Below the pieces are notes generated by a model, which saw nothing but the letters and a program-made list of their open reading frames with translations, made no database searches and had not been told where the DNA came from. Positions 59,699-64,000 of a stretch of DNA of 64,000 nt are shown here, one piece after another (the first letter of the stretch is position 1; each line of letters opens with the position of its first letter). Origin of the DNA: Streptomyces sp. S.PB5 (GTDB taxonomy: Bacteria; Actinomycetota; Actinomycetes; Streptomycetales; Streptomycetaceae); contig NZ_JAQMWP010000002.1 in assembly GCF_030403745.1 (NCBI RefSeq), positions 62,001 to 126,000 on the forward strand, read 5' to 3'. The translations under genes were made by a program, and so were the position numbers.

Positions 59699-62515
59699 AT
59701 GCAGACCTCGCCGGACCGGCACGAGTACCCCGCACACTGGGAAGCCGACGTGGTGCTGCGCGACGGCGGCACCGCGCGCATCCGCCCCATCACCGTTGAT
59801 GACGCCGAGCGCCTGGTCAGCTTCTACGAGCAGGTGTCGGACGAGTCGAAGTACTACCGCTTCTTCGCGCCCTACCCTCGCCTGTCCGCCAAGGACGTCC
59901 ACCGCTTCACGCACCACGACTTTGTGGACCGGGTGGGACTCGCCGCCACGGTCGGAGGCGAGTTCATCGCCACCGTACGCTACGACCGCATCGGCACCGA
60001 CGGGATGCCCGCGTCCGCACCCGCCGACGAGGCCGAGGTCGCCTTCCTCGTCCAGGACGCCCACCAGGGCCGGGGCGTCGCCTCCGCCCTCCTCGAACAC
60101 ATCGGCGCCGTCGCCCGCGAGCGCGGCATCCGCCGCTTCGCCGCCGAGGTGCTGCCCGCCAACAACAAGATGATCAAGGTGTTCACGGACGCCGGATACA
60201 CCCAGAAGCGCAGCTTCGAGGACGGCGTCGTACGCCTGGAGTTCGACCTCGAACCCACCGACCGTTCCCTCGCCGTGCAGTACGCGCGCGAGCAGCGCGC
60301 CGAGGCGCGGTCCGTGCAGCGGCTGCTCACCCCCGGCTCGGTCGCCGTGATCGGCGTCGGCCGCACCCCTGGCGGTGTGGGCCGCAGCATCCTCGGCAAC
60401 ATCCGGGACGCGGGCTTCACGGGCCGCCTGTACGCCGTGAACAGGGCCTTCCCGGACAAGGAGCTCGACGGTGTCCCCGCCTACCGCTCGGTACGGGACG
60501 TCGAAGGGCCCGTCGACCTGGCCGTCGTCACCGTCCCCGCCGAACACGTCCCCCAGGTCGTCACCGAGTGCGGCGAGCACGGCGTGCAGGGACTCGTCGT
60601 GATCTCCGCCGGGTACGCCGAGAGCGGCCCCGAAGGACGCGAGCGCCAGCGCGAACTCGTACGGCACGCGCGCGCGTACGGCATGCGGATCATCGGGCCC
60701 AACGCCTTCGGGATCATCAACACCAACCCCGGCGTACGGCTCAACGCCTCCCTGGCCAACGAGACGCCCCGCCCCGGCCGCATCGGCCTGTTCGCCCAGT
60801 CCGGCGCCATCGGCATCGCCCTGTTGTCCCGGCTGCACCGGCGCGGCGGCGGCGTCACCGGCACCACGGGCGTCTCCACCTTCGTCTCCTCCGGCAACCG
60901 CGCGGACGTCTCCGGCAACGACGTCCTGCAGTACTGGTACGACGACCCGGACACCGACGTCGTACTGATGTACCTGGAGTCGATCGGCAACCCGCGCAAG
61001 TTCACCCGCCTCGCCCGCCGCACCGCGGCCGCCAAGCCACTGGTGGTGGTCCAGAGCGCCGGCTCCGCACCCCAGGGGCATGCCGTACGGGCCACGCGGC
61101 TGCCGCACTCGACGGTCTCCGCGCTGCTCGGGCAGGCCGGCGTGATCCGCGTGAACACCATCACCGAGCTGGTCGACACAGGTCTGCTGCTCGCCCGCCA
61201 GCCCCTCCCGGGCGGCCCGCGGGTGGCGATCCTCGGGAACTCCGAGTCCCTGGGCCTGCTGACGTACGACGCGTGCCTCTCCGAAGGACTCCGGCCGCTG
61301 ACCCCGCTGGACCTGACGACGGCAGCCACGCCCGCGGACTTCCACACGGCCCTCTCGCGCGCGTTGGCCGACGACACCTGCGACGCGGTCGTCGTGACCG
61401 CGATCCCCACCGTCGGAGAGGGCTCCGCGGGGGACGCCGCGCTCGCCGAGGCGCTCAGGTCGGCGGCCGAGCAGGTGCCGGGCAAGCCGGTGCTGGTGGT
61501 CCATGTCGAGCTGGGCGGCCTCGCCGAGGCACTGTCCGCCGCGACCAGCACCGCACCCCAGGCCGCGATCCCGAGCGCCTCGCACCCCTTCCGCGCCCTG
61601 GACCGCCTCGCCGCCAAGCCGGCCGAGGAGACATCCCGCAACTGCTCCCGCCTCATCCCCGCCTACCCCGCCGCCGAACGTGCCGTCCGCGCCCTCGGCG
61701 AAGCCGTGAAGTACGCCCAGTGGCGCCGCGACGCCGCCGAGCCCGGCAAGATACCCGAGTCCATCGACGCGGCCATCGACGAGAAGGGCGCCGCCGAACT
61801 GATCGACGGCCTCCTCGCGCGCGGCCAGGGCCTCACCCTCGGCGCCGAGGAGACCTGCGAGCTCCTCGCCAAGTACGGCGTCCAGGTCCACCGCTCCCTG
61901 CCCGCACCCACCCCCGACGAAGCCGCCCGGGCCGCAGGCACCCTCGGCTACCCCGTCGCCCTCAAGGCCACCGCGCCGCACCTCAGGCACCGCGCCGACC
62001 TGGGCGGCGTACGGCTCGATCTCGCCGACGAGGAACAACTGCGACGGGCCTACGCCGAGTTGGCGGAGCTGTTCGGGACGCCCGAGGAGCTGCGCCCGGT
62101 CGTGCAGCGGATGGCGCCACGCGGCGTGGACACCGTCGTACGGGCCGTCATCGACCCCGCGGCCGGTGCCGTGCTCTCCTTCGGGCTCGCCGGGGCCGCC
62201 TCACAGCTGCTCGAGGACGTCGCCCACCGGCTGATTCCGGTCACCGACCGCGAGGCGACCTCGCTGGTCCGGTCGATCCGGACGGCACCGCTCCTCTTTG
62301 GCTGGAGAGGTTCGGCGCCGGTCGACACCGCCGCGCTCGAAGAGCTGCTCCTGAGGGTGTCCCGCCTCGTCGACGACCATCCCGAGGTCGTCGCGGTGAC
62401 CCTGGAACCGGTCGTCGTCGCCCCGCACGGCCTGAGCGTCCTCGGCGCTTCCGTACGCCTCGCGCCCCCGCCCGCCCGCGACGACCTCGGCCCGCGGACG
62501 CTGCCCGCGTACTGA
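59699..62515 (+). CDS. GNAT acetyltransferase fused to acyl-CoA synthetase (NDP-forming)-like protein
   Basis: 938 residues. The N-terminal GNAT domain (residues ~20-180) has RIRPITVDDAERLVSFYEQV, VAFLVQDAHQGRGVASALLEHI and NNKMIKVFTDAGY. It is followed by CoA-binding and succinyl-CoA synthetase-like domains (SVAVIGVGRTPGGVGRSILGNI; LFAQSGAIGIALLSRL) and a C-terminal ATP-grasp (ALKATAPHLRHRADLGGVRLDL). This resembles Pat-type protein lysine acetyltransferases. The usual GPNCxG reads GPNAFG and the phospho-His motif reads LPHSTVSALL, so the synthetase part may bind rather than catalyse. ATG 59699 is chosen: TAATCT ends 7 bp upstream and no ribosome-binding site exists. TTG 59669 would start inside the promoter. 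Confidence 0.9.
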   Translation: MQTSPDRHEYPAHWEADVVLRDGGTARIRPITVDDAERLVSFYEQVSDESKYYRFFAPYPRLSAKDVHRFTHHDFVDRVGLAATVGGEFIATVRYDRIGTDGMPASAPADEAEVAFLVQDAHQGRGVASALLEHIGAVARERGIRRFAAEVLPANNKMIKVFTDAGYTQKRSFEDGVVRLEFDLEPTDRSLAVQYAREQRAEARSVQRLLTPGSVAVIGVGRTPGGVGRSILGNIRDAGFTGRLYAVNRAFPDKELDGVPAYRSVRDVEGPVDLAVVTVPAEHVPQVVTECGEHGVQGLVVISAGYAESGPEGRERQRELVRHARAYGMRIIGPNAFGIINTNPGVRLNASLANETPRPGRIGLFAQSGAIGIALLSRLHRRGGGVTGTTGVSTFVSSGNRADVSGNDVLQYWYDDPDTDVVLMYLESIGNPRKFTRLARRTAAAKPLVVVQSAGSAPQGHAVRATRLPHSTVSALLGQAGVIRVNTITELVDTGLLLARQPLPGGPRVAILGNSESLGLLTYDACLSEGLRPLTPLDLTTAATPADFHTALSRALADDTCDAVVVTAIPTVGEGSAGDAALAEALRSAAEQVPGKPVLVVHVELGGLAEALSAATSTAPQAAIPSASHPFRALDRLAAKPAEETSRNCSRLIPAYPAAERAVRALGEAVKYAQWRRDAAEPGKIPESIDAAIDEKGAAELIDGLLARGQGLTLGAEETCELLAKYGVQVHRSLPAPTPDEAARAAGTLGYPVALKATAPHLRHRADLGGVRLDLADEEQLRRAYAELAELFGTPEELRPVVQRMAPRGVDTVVRAVIDPAAGAVLSFGLAGAASQLLEDVAHRLIPVTDREATSLVRSIRTAPLLFGWRGSAPVDTAALEELLLRVSRLVDDHPEVVAVTLEPVVVAPHGLSVLGASVRLAPPPARDDLGPRTLPAY

Positions 62516-62568
62516 GAACACCTCTGAGCGGTGCCTCGCAGTCAGTGGTCCCCCGTAGGATGGGGCTC

Positions 62569-63156
62569 ATGGCCAAGACCAGTACGACGACCCAGGGGCT
62601 GCGGGCGGCGATCGAACGCAGCGGCTACTACCCGGCACTCGTGGCCGAGGCGGTGGAGGCCGCTGTGGGCGGCGACTCCATCCGGTCGTACCTGGTCCAC
62701 CAGGAGACGACGTTCGACCAGAACGAGGTGCGGCGGCACGTGACCGTACTCGTCCTCACCGGCAACCGTTTCATCGTCAGCCACACCGACGAACAGGCCG
62801 CGGACAGCACCTCCCCGACGCCGTACGCCACGACGTCCACGGAGTCCGTGAAGCTCGGCCGGATCTCGTCGGTCGTGCTCAGCCGGGTGGTCGCCAATCC
62901 GGAGCAGTACCAGCCGGGCACCCTGCCCCGTGAGGTCGTCCTGACCATCGGCTGGGGCGCCGTCTCCCGTATCGACCTGGAGCCGGCCGCCTGCGGTGAC
63001 CCCAACTGCGAGGCCGACCACGGCTACACGGGCAACTCGACCGCCGACGACCTCAGCCTGCGCGTCAGCGAGGCCGGCGACGGCCCGGAGACGGTCCGCC
63101 AGGCCCTCGCCTTCGCCCAGGCCCTCTCCGAGGCGACCGCGGACGTCACCCGCTGA
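62569..63156 (+). CDS. DUF5998 family protein
   Basis: A 195-residue protein opening MAKTSTTTQGLRAAIERSGYYPALVAEAVEAAVGG, then VTVLVLTGNRFIVSHTDE and LEPAACGDPNCEADHGYTG, a conserved actinobacterial family annotated DUF5998. It is beta-rich with one CxxxxC pair. TAGGAT (62556-62561) ends 7 bp before ATG 62569 and no ribosome-binding site is present. Its stop overlaps the next start by one base (TGATG), so it is coupled to the phosphodiesterase-like gene. Confidence 0.88.
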   Translation: MAKTSTTTQGLRAAIERSGYYPALVAEAVEAAVGGDSIRSYLVHQETTFDQNEVRRHVTVLVLTGNRFIVSHTDEQAADSTSPTPYATTSTESVKLGRISSVVLSRVVANPEQYQPGTLPREVVLTIGWGAVSRIDLEPAACGDPNCEADHGYTGNSTADDLSLRVSEAGDGPETVRQALAFAQALSEATADVTR

Positions 63157-64000
63157 TGTCCCAGCCCACCACCTGGGACCCTCACCCCGAACCCCTGGCC
63201 GTCGACTCCGCGCCGCTGCCCGAATACGGCAGCGGCTCGCTCGCCGATCTCCTGCCGACGCTGGCCGCCGGCATGGACGTACCCGGCATGACCGCCACGA
63301 TCACCGAGCTGACCCCCGCCGACCGGAACTGCGTGTTCCTGATCGACGGGCTCGGCTGGGAGCAGCTCAAGGCCCACCCGGGCGAGGCGCCCTTCCTGGC
63401 CTCCCTGCTGGCGAGCTCGCGCGGCGGCACCGGCCGCCCGCTGACCACCGGCTACCCGGCGACCACCGCGACCTCCCTCGCCTCCGTCGGCACCGGGCTG
63501 CCGCCGGGCGCGCACGGACTGCCCGGCTACACCGTGCGCAACCCCGACACCGGCGAGCTGATGAACCAGCTGCGCTGGCAGCCGTGGACGCAGCCGCACG
63601 TGTGGCAGCCGTACCCCACCGTCTTCCGACTCGCCCATGACGCGGGTGTGCACGCGGCGCAGGTGTCGTCGCCGACCTTCGAGAACACCCCGCTGACGAA
63701 GGTCGCGCTGAGCGGGGGCAGGTTCCTGGGCCGGCTGTCGGGCGAGGACCGCATGGACCTGGCCGCCGAGCAGCTGGCCGCCGGCGACCGTTCGCTGGTC
63801 TACACGTACTACGCCGAGCTCGACGGCGCCGGGCACCGCTTCGGCGTCGACTCCGACACCTGGCGCGGCCAGCTGATGCACGTGGACCGCCTGGTGCAAC
63901 GCCTCGCGGAGCAACTGCCGCCGCGCAGCGCGCTCTACGTCACCGCCGACCACGGCATGATCGACGTCCCCTTCGACGAGCAGCACCGCATCGACTTCGA
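63156..64000 (+). CDS. Type I phosphodiesterase/nucleotide pyrophosphatase family protein, 5' part
   Basis: 281 codons are present and the gene runs off the window. It is of the alkaline phosphatase superfamily: metal-binding Asp64 in FLIDGLGW, the nucleophile region TTGYPATTATSLASVGTGLPPG near residue 100, a further Asp in YYAELDGAGHRFG near 228, and TADHGMIDV near 269. Expected to hydrolyse phosphodiester or pyrophosphate bonds of a nucleotide or sugar nucleotide. The C-terminus, including the last metal His, lies outside the window. Confidence 0.9.
   Translation, partial: MSQPTTWDPHPEPLAVDSAPLPEYGSGSLADLLPTLAAGMDVPGMTATITELTPADRNCVFLIDGLGWEQLKAHPGEAPFLASLLASSRGGTGRPLTTGYPATTATSLASVGTGLPPGAHGLPGYTVRNPDTGELMNQLRWQPWTQPHVWQPYPTVFRLAHDAGVHAAQVSSPTFENTPLTKVALSGGRFLGRLSGEDRMDLAAEQLAAGDRSLVYTYYAELDGAGHRFGVDSDTWRGQLMHVDRLVQRLAEQLPPRSALYVTADHGMIDVPFDEQHRIDF

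Overview
This is a 64 kb stretch of a high-GC actinomycete chromosome, almost certainly Streptomyces. The evidence is the very high GC at third codon positions, the sporulation regulator whiH next to the principal sigma factor hrdB (with its Lys/Ala-rich N-terminal region), a class II (B12-dependent) ribonucleotide reductase operon nrdR-nrdJ, and separate parE and parC loci. The gene order resembles the conserved core of the S. coelicolor chromosome around whiH-hrdB; that comparison is from memory and was not checked by search. I see no insertion sequence, prophage, CRISPR array, tRNA or rRNA.

Layout. 1-3.7 kb: end of a siderophore (NIS-type) operon: aminotransferase tail, IucA/IucC synthetase, GNAT acyltransferase. 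4.2-11.3 kb: genome maintenance block: DinG/XPD-like helicase, lexA with SOS box, nrdR-nrdJ with a candidate NrdR box. 11.4-19.6 kb: TerD-like protein, DUF4937 protein, histidine phosphatase, ADP-ribosylglycohydrolase, MFS exporter/TetR pair with twin operators, rnhB and two unrecognised genes. 19.9-31.1 kb: RecQ-type helicase with a phosphoribosyltransferase-like tail, DUF4192 protein, glycogen-debranching-like enzyme with a long disordered N-terminus, NrtR-type NUDIX regulator, ABC ATPase-permease fusion, whiH. 31.3-37 kb: hrdB from an ECF-like promoter, secreted trypsin-like protease, small zinc-binding protein, parE. 37-45.3 kb: a G-rich tandem-repeat spacer, a NarL-type two-component system, a DUF485/sodium:solute symporter pair, a deletion scar holding two gene tails, and a CitA/CitB-type two-component system. 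45.4-51.5 kb: sucrase/ferredoxin-like protein under a near-consensus iron box, divergent citrate synthase genes (one with an N-terminal HTH), two small hypothetical genes, a CobW-type GTPase. 51.5-64 kb: parC, an M16 peptidase pair, an M23 peptidase under a c-di-AMP riboswitch, a GntR regulator, ptsH under a DasR-type operator, a GNAT/acyl-CoA synthetase protein, a DUF5998 protein and the start of a phosphodiesterase/pyrophosphatase gene.

How it works together. Much of the window is housekeeping: DNA topology (parE/parC), repair and SOS control (lexA, helicases), dNTP supply (nrdR/nrdJ), transcription (hrdB) and developmental timing (whiH). Iron acquisition appears twice, in the siderophore genes at the left edge and in the iron-box gene at 46.4 kb. 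Carbon control appears in ptsH, the citrate synthases, the symporter and the two-component systems.

The most notable observations: at least twelve genes start 6-9 bp after a TANNNT -10 hexamer, which suggests leaderless transcripts; a deletion joint at about 42,520 fused the tails of two formerly divergent genes; RecQ carries a phosphoribosyltransferase-like C-terminus; and riboswitch, iron-box, dre, SOS and TetR operator sites can be read directly from the sequence.
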